Assembly: GCA_003024785.1 (NCBI GenBank)
Contig: PUQB01000173.1
Coordinates: forward strand, 2,501 to 66,500
DNA: 64,000 nucleotides
Direction of reading: 5' to 3'
From: Selaginella tamariscina
Taxonomy: Eukaryota; Streptophyta; Lycopodiopsida; Selaginellales; Selaginellaceae
The notes below the pieces were generated by a model. The model saw only the letters and a list, made by a program, of their open reading frames with translations, was not told where the DNA came from and searched no databases. Shown here one piece after another: positions 1 to 13,526 of the stretch (position 1 is its first letter; each line of letters opens with the position of its first letter). Made by a program: the position numbers and the translations under genes.

Positions 1-21
1 GAGAGAGAGAGAGACAGAGAC

Positions 22-2117
22 CTGTGCTGTGTGACTGGTAGTCAAGTATACTAATCTCGGGCTGGTTAGGGGTCCAAACTGTTGCCTTAGAAGTGCATAT
101 CTTACTGCAATCGTGATCGAAGCCTTCAAAACACCAACAGAACCATATGCAAGTCCCACTCTGCCTCCCACTAACTCCCCAAGTGTAGCAGCAAACCTCT
201 TGTTCACAGTAGGAAGAGAACTTTTATACTCTCCTGCTATACAGTGAAACGCTTATATTATATTACCAAACTTAAACTATATACTACTTATATTAGACTT
301 AAAAAAATAAACTAAACTTACCATCTTGGGTAACGTCTCCAAAACGGTTCAAAAGATTATCACGAGGGATTCTAACATTGCTAAACTGCAGAGCACCATT
401 ATCCACACCTAGGTAAATATAAAACGAAGTTATAAAACTTGTGTGTGTGTGTGTTTAAGCAATTGTTATAATACTTAACTCTATACGATATATATATATA
501 TAACATTGCCGTTATTCAATCATGAACGTATATATATAGGTACATACCATTAAGTCCAACTTTGTAACCACAGTCGCGGATTTCAACTCCAGGAAGAACC
601 GCGTGGTCCTCCATACTACGAATAGGGACGATGAATGCATGAACACCCTCGTCTTTGTCAATATGTGATTCTGGGGATGGCAGCTTGAGACGAGCAAACA
701 CAGTGGCAAACTTGCCATGTACTGCAGCATTTCCTGTATATATAAACAACAGTATATCAATATACTGATAATAACTCAGCAATGTGTGTGCGCGCGCGTG
801 CATGCGTGTGTTTTTTGAGTAATACCTATCCACCATTTTGTTGCTCCTTCGTCGGGTGTGTTTATTACAAATTCATCCGTTAACCTGTCAAAGGTTGCGG
901 TTGTTTGCAGTCCTTGTACATTAGAACCTGAAAGCAGGAATATCAGACTTAATTAAACCAAATATATAATGGATAAACACACACCACACACACACAATAT
1001 ATTATATATATAGAGAGAGAGAGCGTATTTGGCATGCCAACGTGCATCGTTAATATATATAGCAATATCCCTACGTATATAGAGTTACACAGCTATGCTT
1101 AACTGAAAACGTCCTAGCATTAAGCAGATAAATGTGCATATGCATACTTATAGCAATAGCAACCATTATTGTGACATTATGTGATTTATATATTAAACAA
1201 TGTAATACCATGATGCAGCTCAGTCATTGCAAACATCCTGGATAATCCACATTAGAAATGCCTGCTAAGTTTTGTCCTTATGCTTCTGGGTCCCAAGGTT
1301 TATCACACTGCACCCCATAAACTGCAAGAAAAGAAAAGAATAATCACAACGGATATATACTGATGCATAATACACATGAGACAGATAGTTCATGTAGCAG
1401 TCTTCTTGTCTATATGCACATAGGCATCGATATGTAAATAAAATTATGGCGCACGCACGCACTTAAACTGTACACCAAGCTTGATGGCCAGTGAAAGATC
1501 TATATGCCAGCAGCTTCAGCGAGTGCAAAATAGGGGAGGATCGGTGAGGAGCATCTCCATGGGATCGATCCTAGCCTCACGGACAATGGCAAGCAGCTGC
1601 TTCATTGCAAGCTCGCGATGCTTGTCCTTCGGTATCTCCACTGGAGTCTGCAAATCAGGCCTCTCCAGAAAGAAGCGGTATACCTTCTCCTGCTCTTTCC
1701 TATGTCCTCCAGCCTGCACATACACATGAATATAATAATATGCGTACGCTATATTGCATAGAAATTATATACTCGTCCTATATATGGTATAAAATTGTGT
1801 GTGAGTGAGGGACACACAACACAATACGTGTGTATCTATGATATACATACTAATACAACATGTATAGTTTAACTATTGCATTAAATTACAACCACAGGCA
1901 GCGTACATAAAGATATAAATTGTGTATATATATTATAGTTATTATTATTACCATGAACTCCACGAGGCTGCTGAAACCTTGACAGGGTGCTTCACTGTTA
2001 TCCTTGCACATTCCACCCTTCCAAGCTGGGCCTCTTTGCAGAGTGCTGCTGCCGTTACATGAGATGCTACTCTCTCCAGCCTCCTTTTGCCATTAATTTA
2101 TTTGCGTCCTCCTCCAT
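22..2117 (-). CDS. ACX2: Peroxisomal acyl-CoA oxidase, ACX2-like (5' exons; gene continues off the left edge)
   Basis: The product is the flavoenzyme that oxidises long-chain acyl-CoA to trans-2-enoyl-CoA in peroxisomes, passing electrons to O2 to give H2O2 (family knowledge). Seven exons are visible by GT-AG rules, in coding order: 2117-1952, 1713-1463, 1321-1209, 927-826, 733-548, 408-322 and 233-22; the window ends inside the next intron. Diagnostic motifs are [12 protein letters not shown] in the acyl-CoA/FAD fold, [43 protein letters not shown] and [18 protein letters not shown], matching plant ACX2 rather than ACX1. The ATG at 2117 opens [11 protein letters not shown], a usual ACX2 N-terminal stretch; an untranslated or targeting exon could lie upstream. 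Single-base indels break the frame near 70, 1219, 1277 and 1515, with flanking sequence conserved, so I regard them as probable sequence errors. The C-terminal half is outside the window. Confidence 0.9.
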
Positions 2118-2258
2118 CTCTGTAACACAAGTCCCACATACAACAAGAAGAACAATGTGAGAAATAAATATAATGGGCAGAACGGAAGGAAATTGAATAT
2201 AATAGTGACACCATGCACGCACACACGAGCACATTGTTTGACAAATGACTTCTCCACG

Positions 2259-2319
<61 letters not shown>

Positions 2320-3169
2320 AGAGAGAGAGAAGAGAGAGCATAAAATGAAAATTGAATATACTACACTTTTCTATATCCACAATATATCTATACAACTATA
2401 TACATGGACACATAAGATCCATATACACGTGATTACCATCAACAATTGGAAAAGTGTGTGTGTGTGTGTTGTGTGAAAGAGAGAGAGACCCACCTCAACA
2501 AATAGCAAAATCCCACCAAATACTGTTAGCGCACAAGCGATCAAATGCTTACAAGGCACCTAAAATTCAAATGAAATTAGGGTTCCTGAAAAAAAATGGA
2601 AGGGAAATTGAGAGACCTCAGCGCCATTTCGATGAGCAAATTCAAAATACAAATTAGGGCTCTTCGATCCTACAAAAAATGAAGGCCAAATTTCAAAAAT
2701 GTGGCGTAGATTACTGTAATCGACCAGAAATTGGAGATCAATCCATGTAATTATAGCTAGTGAGGTCAAATTATAATGAAAGAGAAAGAAAATGTCATAC
2801 CTCGATTATTGAAGAATTGATTGATTGGAGTTTATCCACAGGAGCACGCCAAGCCCCAGATGGAGACGTAAATAAAAAAGAAGGAAAAATACGCACTGTA
2901 CACGCAACGAAGTATGCACGCACCACCGCCCCGCGCTGTTGGGAAGGGTTTAAGGACATGTCCCTGGCAAGTCCCGGCGTGGAAATTGTCCTCCGGATAG
3001 AACTTTCCACGTTAGCAGGTTACTATTTCAGGAGCCTTCCTTTATCCGCCACGTGGATGTCTCAGTTATTCACTTGACTTTAACCACTTAATTTAAAAAT
3101 ACGTAATCCACTGTATTTGTTGACGTTGATATGTAGATTGTGAGTTATGTACATGCGTGGTTTCAGCAC
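2118..3169. other. ACX2 upstream region with microsatellites
   Basis: This is intergenic or 5' leader sequence of ACX2. It holds a compound (TA)n(GA)n microsatellite at about 2262-2338 and a (GT)n run near 2455. The stretch at about 2497-2590 has a second diverged copy at 15.1-15.26 kb. No convincing additional exon or core promoter was identified. Confidence 0.5.
2262..2338. repeat. Compound (TA)n(GA)n microsatellite
   Basis: Uninterrupted TA dinucleotides pass directly into GA-rich dinucleotides. It creates spurious low-complexity open frames on both strands, which were ignored. Confidence 0.9.
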
Positions 3170-3240
3170 GGCCGCGTAGCGCAGTGGATTAGCGCGCTGG
3201 ACTTCGAATCCAAAGGTCGGGTTCGAATCCCACCGTGGTC
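3170..3240 (+). tRNA. trnR-TCG: tRNA-Arg (anticodon TCG)
   Basis: The 7-bp acceptor stem (GGCCGCG with CGTGGTC, two G-T wobbles) closes the molecule. The D-arm is GCGC-AGTGGATTA-GCGC and contains box A. The anticodon loop CTTCGAA gives TCG, arginine. Box B GGTTCGAATCC is intact. The molecule is 71 nt, about two bases shorter than usual, with the shortfall on the 5' side of the T-stem, and the first anticodon-stem pair is C-A. Either the copy is slightly degenerate or bases were dropped in assembly. No intron is present. The nearest T-run downstream is near 3331. Confidence 0.85.
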
Positions 3241-4202
3241 ATTCGATATTCCAAGATGGAATAATCTTTAGCGGTTCTTGACCGTTCGATTAGATACCTT
3301 CAATCAGAATATTCCGATTATATGAATGAGTTTTTAAATGTTTTTTTTATTTTATAACTGTTTGACAAGTGGAAAGTAAATTAAATATGAATATTTTGAG
3401 ATTTGTATGACATTAATTTTTTTTTTGTATTACAGTTAATTTTAATGTTAAAAACGTTATTCATTAAAAAATAAAATATATTACTAATATGTATTTAATT
3501 AAATGATGGTTTATTATAAGGATATATTTAGTTGAATAAAGTCTTAAATTTTATTTATCAATAGTAAATCCTAAAATAATTAACATAATAATATCTTTCT
3601 TTTATAAAAAATAGCTTGCAAATGTTAAAAATATACCTTAATTAGATGGTTTAATCTCAATAATGTTTAAATTATATGATAATTGTTCAATGAGCTGGTT
3701 AAGGCTAACGACGTTATTTTATTTTTAAAATTTTATTTAAAACTACAATAATAGACATTAAATACACACACATATAGATTAATATTTATATTTAAAATGT
3801 TTATTTATATATTATATTTTAGAATTAAATTATTATTAATAATATTCTAATTTCATAGATTATTATTTTAAACAAATGTGTATAAACATGTATGTATCAA
3901 TTTTAAATTGTGAAAGATAATTTAATTCCATTTTCCACATACAAATATACACACTTATATTTAAAGACATTATACACATACATATGAATAAAAATACTTA
4001 TGCATATTTCATATTAAATGATGGAACCAACTTTAGTATATAATCTTAGAACAAAATTTAATCCATCCATTGCTTCAATATTAAAAACATACAATATATA
4101 GAGAATATCTATTAGATATATTAAAAAATAATAATCATGCACATTAAATATACAAACGGACCCTTAAATACCAAACTGCTACATTTCCTGTCTTAATCTT
4201 AA
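3241..4202. other. AT-rich intergenic spacer
   Basis: Very AT-rich sequence between the tRNA and the Hikeshi stop codon. No coding potential, structured RNA or clear repeat was seen. The first part should contain 3' flanking sequence of both the tRNA and the converging Hikeshi gene. Confidence 0.6.
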
Positions 4203-6035
4203 TTAAGCTCCTAAACCAAACTGTTTAAGGTACTCAGGGTCCCTTTTAGCCTTGTCTTGGAATTTCTTAAACCACCTCTCGAGAATATCCATTGGAACAA
4301 CCAACCTTCCATTTTCTGTGCTGCAAAATGACTGCATAAAGTTGAACAGGTTCTCCCCAACCTTTAATGCTAGATCCTCCACCCTCTTGTATTGCCCCAC
4401 GTTAAGGGCTGGCAATGCAACAATGTCCTGTACGTATACATACATATTAGTACATACACATATATTGCACACACATACATAAAAATGTATATTAGTTTTC
4501 CTACAGAGTTATATAGATATAATACAAACGTTGCATCTATTACAATGCAGTTAGTATATACGATCATAATACGTATGTACATGCAGTATGCTACACAAAC
4601 GGTTCGCACACACACACACATACATAGAGAGAGAGCACTGCCTTTAATATACTATACTAGTCCTATATTTAACAAGTATTTCCACATGTTTTCTTAGATT
4701 CTTACTTTACTAATTCATTAACCAATAAACAATTGCTAGTATATAACTATATACATGGTAACACGTTATGCAGACGAACACGCCAACACACACACACACC
4801 TGACTGGAGTCCCGATCTTGGCAGTAAGTGGCTGAGTGTCTGGCCCTACGATTTGCATTTTGCCCTCTCCGGCTTTGGCCACAGCAAAGTCAATACTGCT
4901 GACGGGCAGCCTTGTAACGGTTAAAGGATTAAGTATACAAATTATTAAATATGATAATATTGACTAAGCAATCTATATTAATTCCTACTCAGTCAGGGTA
5001 TATTACATATTTGAACTAATATATATGATGATACAGGTATAATAAAAATCCAATATAATCTGACAAACATATAAATATTTATACGCTACCTTGTGAACTG
5101 CTCCACAGTATTGAAACTGTGAGCCTGGAGATTGCACATACACAGCTAGTGCCTTGTCTTGGTAGTAGGGACATCTCGTTTAGCAAAAATATGCACATCT
5201 CCTTGACATCCTCATATCCTTCACCTGGTTATAAATCTTCTCATAAAAGGATGTAAATACCACGTGTGCGTCGTGTGCGTTGTCTCTCTCTCTCAGTGCT
5301 TGTAAGTGTGGTACTTCGACATGTGTGCATATAGTAAACTTATATAAATTGTAAACTATATTAATATCAAAGGAGACATGTGAAATATACAATGTAATAC
5401 ACATATGCAATACGAAAGTAAAAGCTTGTGCTCTGAAGTAATATTAGCGAGTTACGAAAGTGTCTGATGCTACACAATGTAGTAATATTATATACATATA
5501 CACACATACACGAAGGATATATAAAATTGCAAATATATAGTTTGCATAATAAGATCATACAAGAACAGTATATAAAAGGACCAACGAGATGAGTATTTCT
5601 ACACGTCGTATACAATATACAAAACATGACCAGTGAGACACGTGAATGCAAGTACTTACAACATAGTGCCGCATATGCATTAAATTAAGTACTCTAAGCA
5701 AAAGCTTGTGTTAGTGAAGAATACAAATTGTGTAAAGAATACATACGGACAGAAGTATGCTTTACATAAGTAATTACATTTACACAAAGCGCCTTGTATC
5801 ATGTATCATATACACACCTAACACAGAAATCATTGATGTGAGTTTTTGACACACACACACAGACACATGCATTGCATACGTGTGGTGTGTGTATGTGTGT
5901 GATGTATATACACAAGTATGAAGAAATGGGTACCTAAAAAGACGCTCATGTCGAGGACCCAATGAGAAATGTCGATTTGGCGAAGCTGGAAGCATCCATT
6001 GGGAAGCTCCGATTGGGAAATACAACCCCAAACAT
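4203..6035 (-). CDS. Hikeshi/OPI10-family Hsp70 nuclear import carrier
   Basis: Hikeshi carries Hsp70 into the nucleus under heat stress (family knowledge); plants have a single-domain homologue of about 200 residues, as here. Exons in coding order are 6035-5934, 5224-5100, 4920-4800 and 4427-4203. Exon 1 starts MFGVVFPNRSFPMDASSF and reads on to ISHWVLDM, the family's conserved N-terminus. Exon 2 has CIFLLNEM and LAVYVQSPGSQFQYCGAV. Exon 3 has GPDTQPLTAKIG. Exon 4 encodes VGENLFNFMQSFC, LVVPMDILERWFKKFQ and KAKRDPEYLKQFGLGA before the stop. Frame changes of one base are needed inside exons 1, 2 and 3, each within conserved sequence. The longest intron (5225-5933) contains (GT)n/(CA)n tracts. 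The family call rests on continuous motif order over the whole protein. Confidence 0.9.
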
Positions 6036-6789
6036 TTGCGATCGAAAATTTATCGATTTTCAATCGACCTACAGCTTACGAAGCTCAACAATCTATCTCC
6101 TTCTCGCAAACCCTAAGTTGTCATCTGACGGTTCTAAATCTTTCTAGCCGGAATTCCAAGCTATCCACGGCCATAGTATGATCATGCTTAAACAAAATAT
6201 TCTTTTGAAACAAAATTATTTTAATATATTAATTTATTTTATATTTTAATTACATTTCATACAACTATAAACATTGTTATGCTAGTTCCATACTTACATA
6301 AATTATGATATTTTTATTTTATATAATAATAGCTTATTATATTCAGACTTCATAGTTTTCTTGAGTTTTGTTTTATGTAACATGGTTCTGTTATAGGTAT
6401 ATATGAAGTTATATCATTCAATTAAATAAAAGTTGAAGATTTTATTTTTAACTAGTAAAAATCATTTAATATACATATACTAGTCGTTTAAAATAATCAG
6501 TCGTAGATGAAAACTAAGTTATGACCAAAATTGCTTTATAGTTTCATGGTAGTATCATTTATATATATTAACAATATGTACCTAGTAATATAATGTTTTA
6601 ATGATATATTTATAATATACATGTATTCATTATTATAAGTTAAATATCATTCTTTTTATAGAGTATTATTTACTGGCAGGAAGTCTTGTGTACAAAGTTT
6701 AAGCTTGTTAAGTTTGTACAAATGTTAAGCTTTTTTTTTGGGTTTTTTCCCGCTTTTTTTTTTTTTTTTTTCTTTTGAAAATAATTTTC
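6036..6789. other. Spacer between Hikeshi 5' end and the ZIP transporter 3' end
   Basis: About 150 bp directly upstream of the Hikeshi start is less AT-rich and is the likely leader and promoter. The rest is AT-rich sequence with poly-T near 6729-6771, just downstream of the zinc-transporter stop codon. No gene was seen. Confidence 0.5.
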
Positions 6790-8952
6790 TCACTCAGAAA
6801 CAGAGATGGCAACAGCAACCCCTATTCCACAGCTCAATGCAGTCAACTGTAGCAGGGTGTTCTTCAGTGAGCTCCCTCCTTGCTGCATTTCTGGTAACAC
6901 ACCTGCTATTGATATGTATAGAAAACCCCCTGCTGTAAAATCCCTGCAAATACTTGAAGTATATATATGTGTGTATGTATACATGCATTTCATACATATA
7001 CATGGCAAGATCTAAGAACAAGACACTTGTACATGTGTGTGTGCTTTTGATGTACCTCAATCACTGATGACTGTCCAGGATTTGCACCAAAAAGTAGTGC
7101 CTGTGTATTAACAATTAACATTGCGTTAAACACCTGTATATTGTATGTGATGATCAAAATCGCTATAAACTCTGTGTGTGTGTGGTGTTTGAGAGAGAGA
7201 GAGAGAGCTTACTGCAGCAGTGCCAGCTAAAGCAACCAATGCCGAGAGAAAGTTGAATGCTAGCGCCTTAAATACGCTAAAACCAGCACCTTACGAGGAT
7301 ACCAAAGTCACCGACCTGCATACATATTATCGATCACACAAAGGACACAAACACACATGCACACACAATTTTAATAGTTTACCTCCTGGGGAAGCTCGTG
7401 AACAAGAAGGAAGAACGTCCTTGACCAACCACCTCTTGTTCCATGGAGAAGAAATGCTGCGCCTAATGCCATTCCGTCTGTGAAATTGTGCTGCACAGCA
7501 AAATATTCAATAAGCAATATGTATATGTGCGTGTGCGTATACATATATACATGTATACGCAGATATCACATACCACACCGTCAGAGAAAAGATTCAAGTA
7601 GCCAAGAACAAGTTTTGAAGACTGAGGGTCGACGTGTTCCTTTTCTATGGATTTCTCGTCCGTCTTCTTCTTTTCATCTGTGTGTTTCCCATCTGTTGCC
7701 TTAGTTTCCTGTTAGAGCAATATATTTGAAATGACACAAACGCGCACACACACACACACACAGAGTACCGAGGAGTTGTCATCTTTCTTTTGCTTTGGTT
7801 TGTGACGGTGATGATGATGGGATGATTCAAAGCTGTGGTCTTCAACATAACGTACAATCTTCTCGACAATGAAGAAGAGTACAATTCCCGCTAAAAAGGA
7901 ATACACATGCATGTGATACATGTGTCGATGTATTCGTATATTATATACATTATATGCAGGTAGAGCACCAGAGATCATTATGTGTCTCTTATTATGCATG
8001 TATTCCTGTATCATACCTATAACAGATAGCCCAACAGAAAGCTCCTCAATTGTATGTGCATGGTGTTCTTCGTGAGAGCCCGGGTGTGAATGTGAGTGTG
8101 AGTGTGAGTGTGAATGCGAGTGTTCACGTAGTTTTCCAAAGGCATGGGGAAGCTGGTGAAGAAAAGCATCCCCCATCATGGCACCTCCCTGTGAAAACCA
8201 TCTAAATGATTAACATTTACACTATCAACTATGTAACTTGTGACTTACTCCAAATGCAGCCAAGGCGTTTACGAGATTTGGAGATGGTGTCCCTTTAACT
8301 TAAGTAAATATTATTAAACAGTTAAGTAAATAAGAAAATTAAGTAGATTATTAACTTACCAGAAATTATCGGAAGAATGGTTAAACAGATTAGTGAAGCC
8401 ATGCTTACCAAAAGAGAGCATCCCATGGCATAACCCCAAAGTTCTACAAAGAAAAGCTTCCAAATATATATGTACACACACACACGCACACAGATAAGGT
8501 GTTTTACCCAGAGATACATCTCTGTCCCTTGTTTTATGTAAAATGTGTGTGTGTGTGTTTGGTCTTAGTCGTTTAAAGGAAACATATATACGTGCATATG
8601 TACTGATTTCAGTGATTTAATAGCAAAGACTACACACACACACACATACACGTCATGTGTTTTGAGATGAACACACCTAATGTGGAGAGCCGTTCGTCAT
8701 GATCATCAAATCCAGAGCCAGATCCATAGAGTCTCAAATCTTCTTCTTCAGCAAGTTCTTCAGGAAGGAGCCGCTTGGAGAATTCCTGAGAATGGGATTC
8801 ATGCGATTCATGGGAATGGGATTCCTGGGAGTGGGATTCATGAGAATGGGGAAATCAGCAGCGGAATGCTGGGGATGATGATTACAAGTATGGCCGTAGC
8901 ATTTGCCTACTGCTACTGAGACTAGAATTAACGCAGTTATGAACTCTCTCAT
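6790..8952 (-). CDS. IAR1: ZIP-family zinc transporter, IAR1/KE4 type
   Basis: The product is likely an ER/secretory-pathway zinc exporter of the SLC39A7 (LIV-1) branch; Arabidopsis IAR1 affects auxin-conjugate sensitivity (known). Ten exons in coding order: 8952-8677, 8443-8360, 8292-8249, 8188-8017, 7890-7769, 7708-7574, 7490-7383, 7315-7213, 7100-7056 and 6943-6790. The start MREFITALILVSVAVGKCYG is a signal peptide, followed by a His-rich lumenal stretch of repeated HS/ES units and then ELAEEEDLRLYG. Next come a membrane helix (LLVSMASLICLTILP), GDAFLHQLPHAFG (membrane helix with metal ligands), a (HS)n loop, a second His/Lys-rich loop, HNFTDGMALGAAFLLHG and VHELPQEVGDFG, the HELPxExGD active motif. 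The last exon ends GVAVAISVSE. Single-base frame changes occur in exon 1 and at the start of exon 10. Confidence 0.93.
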
Positions 8953-9334
8953 AACTTTTTTAGGGTTCTTCCCACATTCTTGATTGAACAACCTTCTTTG
9001 GATGAATAATATTTTAAGGGCAAATTACTACCCTTTTCAAGGGCGTCTATCCTATAACTTGGTTATATGTTTACACATACAATAGCTTTCATTTACATGT
9101 AAGTTCAAATTAAGCCAATTTTATATATTTATATATATAACAATTGTGAGATGATTTTTTTCCTTTTTTGATATAATAATAGTTAATAACACAACAACCC
9201 AAAATTGAGTTTCAAATTGAATTTTAATTTCAATATAGGTTATATTTTTATAAAATTTATAAAATAATTATTTATATATTTTGATAGAATTTGTATATTC
9301 TGCAGCTTTCTTTAAAATATTACTATCAACTTAT

Positions 9335-9372
<38 letters not shown>

Positions 9373-10089
9373 TTTAGGAGGAATAAACAAATATAATAAA
9401 CTGACATTAAAAATAAGAAAAACAATAAATACATTACAGAATGGATTAAATAAAAAATTTATGATAATTTTAAATTTAAAATAAATGTATAAATTCTAAT
9501 AATTTTAAATTTAATAATTAGATTTATATTTGAAGATGAATAAATTAATTTTAAAGTCAATAATTTATTTTTAATTAAAATATATTTAAAAGTGTATATA
9601 ATGTGTAAATGCATATAATATTAATTAGTATAATATATTAATGAATATAATATAAATTTAAAGCATATATATATATAAAACCAATACATAATTATAAATA
9701 AAAAGATATAATCTCGTTTTAAGTTCAAAAATACTATATTCATGATTCAAATATATTAATATATTGTTGATGTGTGAGACTGAATTTTTCTCTTAATAGA
9801 CCTATAATATATAAATGTTCTCTAATATCTGTAGATTATTATAATCTATAGTCTGTAGACACAACAGATTAATCTAAAATTTATTCATCGATAAATTAAA
9901 ACAACATATAAATATATATGATGCTCAACACCGTTGGATCTAGCTTCCGTTCATAAGACGCGGGAAACTAGACAAATGAGGATACAATTCCGCCACGTAG
10001 CTTACCTTAAAACGATACACGTCAGCCTAGGGTCCATATACCAAGAAACACCAGGGTTTAGGGTTTACGAAGGTAGGAGGCAGAGATTT
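8953..10089. other. Divergent intergenic region between IAR1-like and DDB2
   Basis: The two genes point away from each other, so this spacer should hold both promoters. It is AT-rich, with a (CA)n run at about 9340-9369. The last 150 bp before the DDB2 start is more GC-balanced and probably transcribed leader. An in-frame upstream ATG at 9934 was not chosen because the sequence after it lacks DDB2-like features. Confidence 0.5.
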
Positions 10090-11273
10090 ATGGGAAGGAA
10101 GCCGCGGCGAGTGGTAACTGCAGGTAGGGATAATGACGATTCAGATCCTGAGAGCTCCGATGGAGAGCCTGAAGAAATCGATGGTGATTCCGGCTCGGAA
10201 GGTGAAGATGAAGGAGATTCTAACGCGGAATGTGAAGATGAGGATTCTGGCACAGAATCTGAAGAGCAATCTGCTGTAATACAGGGGAATTCTGAAGAGA
10301 AGGGCCAGAAAAAGCCAATTAAAATCAGTCTTAAGGCGGCAAAATTGTGTAAAGTAAGTACTTTTTTAATAACTCATAAATATAATATTTGTGTCTATGT
10401 ATATATTTAGTTTTAATAATTTGCTTCTAGGTATGCAAAGGAAAAGATCATCAAGCGGGCTTTGTCGGTTCTGTATATCTGATTGCCCGAATAGGCCTTG
10501 TTATCTATGCAAACGGCCCGGTAAGCATATATACGCATATATATTTATGTTAGTGGGTGAGTGTTTTAGTCTACTGTATACAAATAAACCCAATGGACCT
10601 TTCTAAGGAAATGCAAACATGTATGCATATAAACAAATATGTGTGTATGTACGTTTTTATAAACTTGTCATAGTAACATAAATTCAATAGGCTTTTTGTC
10701 TCCGGTGAGTGTATACACCATGTCTGCATACACATATATAGATGTGTATGTGTCATATACAGAATGTGCCTACGATTCGCAATTTTATTTTCTGATTAGT
10801 ATAAGTAGATACCATACAGTCATATTTACAACCTTATGCATATATATCTTTGATCTTTCTTTCTTCTCTCTCTCTACACACACACACACATATATAGAGG
10901 TCCTTAGATATAAATGTGTATATCTATCTACTATGACAGGCCACACTACTGCAACTTGTCCACATCGGGTTGCTAGTGAACATGGGGTAACTCCTGGAAT
11001 TCGTAGACATTCTCTAGGAGTAGCAGACTTTGTACATGACCGTCAACTTGGAAAGCACGTACCATTGGTAAATTAAGCTTCATATATTCTATTGCATATA
11101 TCCGTTTTGTGTGTGTGCCTGTGTATATAAATATACCATTTTCTTTGTAGGTGAGACCAAAAGCACCAATTCCAAACACAGTTGATTGTGGAATTATTAA
11201 ACTACATAGTCGAAGAGTAACTAGTCTGGAGTTTCATCCCACCAAAGATAATCTGCTCATATCCGGTGACAAG

Positions 11274-11312
<39 letters not shown>

Positions 11313-13459
11313 ATATGCTGTATGTACACGTATATGTATATGTGCATATTTATAGGTGATTCGTTTTATATTCCCTGATTAAATTTTTTTGTGCAGAAAG
11401 GTCAAATTGCCATTTGGGACTACGACAAAATTTACGAGAAAACTGTCTACGAGACAATACACAGCTGCCTCGTGAATAGCATGAAGTAATGTTTTTATGT
11501 ATATACTAAGTATGCATGTGTGTATAACAGATAACTTACTTTTGTTAACGTTTGATATTCTCCAGGTTCACTCCGAACAATGATGGAACCATGTATACTT
11601 CATCTTCAGATGGCACTGTATGTCTTACAGATCTTGATACAGGTCTACCACAGTGTGTACTGGATTTGAATCCTAACGGATGGCATGTAAGTACTTATAA
11701 CACACACACACACAATGATAATCATAGGAATGTAACACAATGCTTTAAGCAGGATGAGAAAACTTGGAGGATGATATATGGAATGGATTTGAATACAGAG
11801 AGGCAGCTGCTACTTGCCACCGACAATTTTGGATATTTATATGAGTAAGTTATTTCATAAATATATGAATAAATACTCACAAATTATATAACTATGAAAC
11901 CTGTGCAGGTTAGATGTTAGAGCGAAGAAGACGCAGGAAGAGCCTGTGTTGATACATAAGAAAGGCACAAAAGTGAATGGATTGCACACGAACCCCAAAG
12001 TTCCTGACATTTTATCACGGCTGGGAACGACCATACGGTATGTATATATACTCCTGTTTGTGTGTGTGTGTGTCTACATATACGTATATGTTGTATATAT
12101 TTACTCCTGTTTCAAACATTTCATTGGTACTACATTAATGTACGTTCGTTTAATATGCACATACAATATCTTTGTGTGTGTACTGCTCAGAAATGCGTAC
12201 ACGCACATACGCACACCACCGTGTTTTAAAACGGAGAGAGAGAGTAGAATAGAATAACGTCAGAGATGCATGTTGGTACTTGGATTATACATATGAACTA
12301 TATACTTGTGTGTGTGTGTGTGTGTGTTCTAACATGTTATTGCAGGCGAAAATCTGGGACATGAGAATGGCATACAAAGAGCTTGCAGAACTAAGTCATC
12401 CAAGGGTGGTGAATTCTGCGTATTTCTCGCCAATAACAGGAAACAAGATACTTACAACCTGCCAGGACAACAGAATACGTGTGTGGGACTGCGTATTCTT
12501 GGATCTAGCCACTCCCAGCAGGGAGATTGTACACAGTCACGACTTCAACAGGTACCTCACCTGTTTTAAAGCCGAATGGGATCCAAAGGTACGCAACAAT
12601 TATGAATATACTGGTCAATATGTATATATAAGTATATATGTCATATTTGTCAATGTATACTAGCTACTAGAGTATATTATGGTTTTATGTATACGCGCAT
12701 ACTAAATTTTATACTGTTTGTATTACAGGATCCCACAGAGTGCCTGGTTGTTATTGGGAGATACATAAGTGACGACTTTGATGGGGTTGCATTGCATCCG
12801 ATTGATTTCATAGACGTGAGTACAGGACAGCTTGTTGCTGAGGTTGTTGATCGAACCATTACAACCATTAGCCCTGTTAACAAGCTACATCCTCGCTTGG
12901 ATATCATGGCCTCTGGGAGTTCCAGGTACTTGTGCGTGTGTGTGTGCGCTTACATTATTAGCATAGTACATACATATACATATAGAAGCGTGTGTGTGTT
13001 TTATGTGCACGTACATTATATTACATAGTACATACGTATACATATGAACACCACTGTCCTATGTCCATACACAATACATGCAGATGCATTTTACATAGGA
13101 GATTAGGCATGTATGAAAACATCTATTTGCCTGATTTCATTTACCTCCGTTTAAGTCCATGGTCCAATAATCGTGTAGATGTGTGTATTATGTAAGACCA
13201 CCTACAACTTTGCACATTTTGTGTGTATTATGACATCTATTTGGAAGTGGACCTTATACAAACGGGGATACATCCTCTTTTATGTTCTATATATGCATCT
13301 GTCAAACTTGTGTGTGTGAGAAAGAGAGAGGTCTTCAGAACAACAATCCCTTGTCCCTTGTATATGCACATGTAGGTGGGTACATATCTGTGTTTAGTAT
13401 GTTGATAAATGCATACTATACATATACAAACATCACATGCAGCTGTTTAAGCTAAGTTT

Positions 13460-13526
<67 letters not shown>

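Noticed and set aside
22-2117. ACX2 as a decayed pseudogene
   Set aside because: Only isolated one-base indels break it; splice sites and conserved blocks are intact and the neighbouring genes show the same pattern.
2093-2395. Open frames through TA/GA runs on both strands
   Set aside because: Low-complexity translation (YIYI, RERE) with no homologous motif.
9934-10089. Upstream in-frame ATG as DDB2 start
   Set aside because: The extra residues do not resemble a DDB2 N-terminus; MGRKPRRV at 10090 followed by the acidic stretch fits better.
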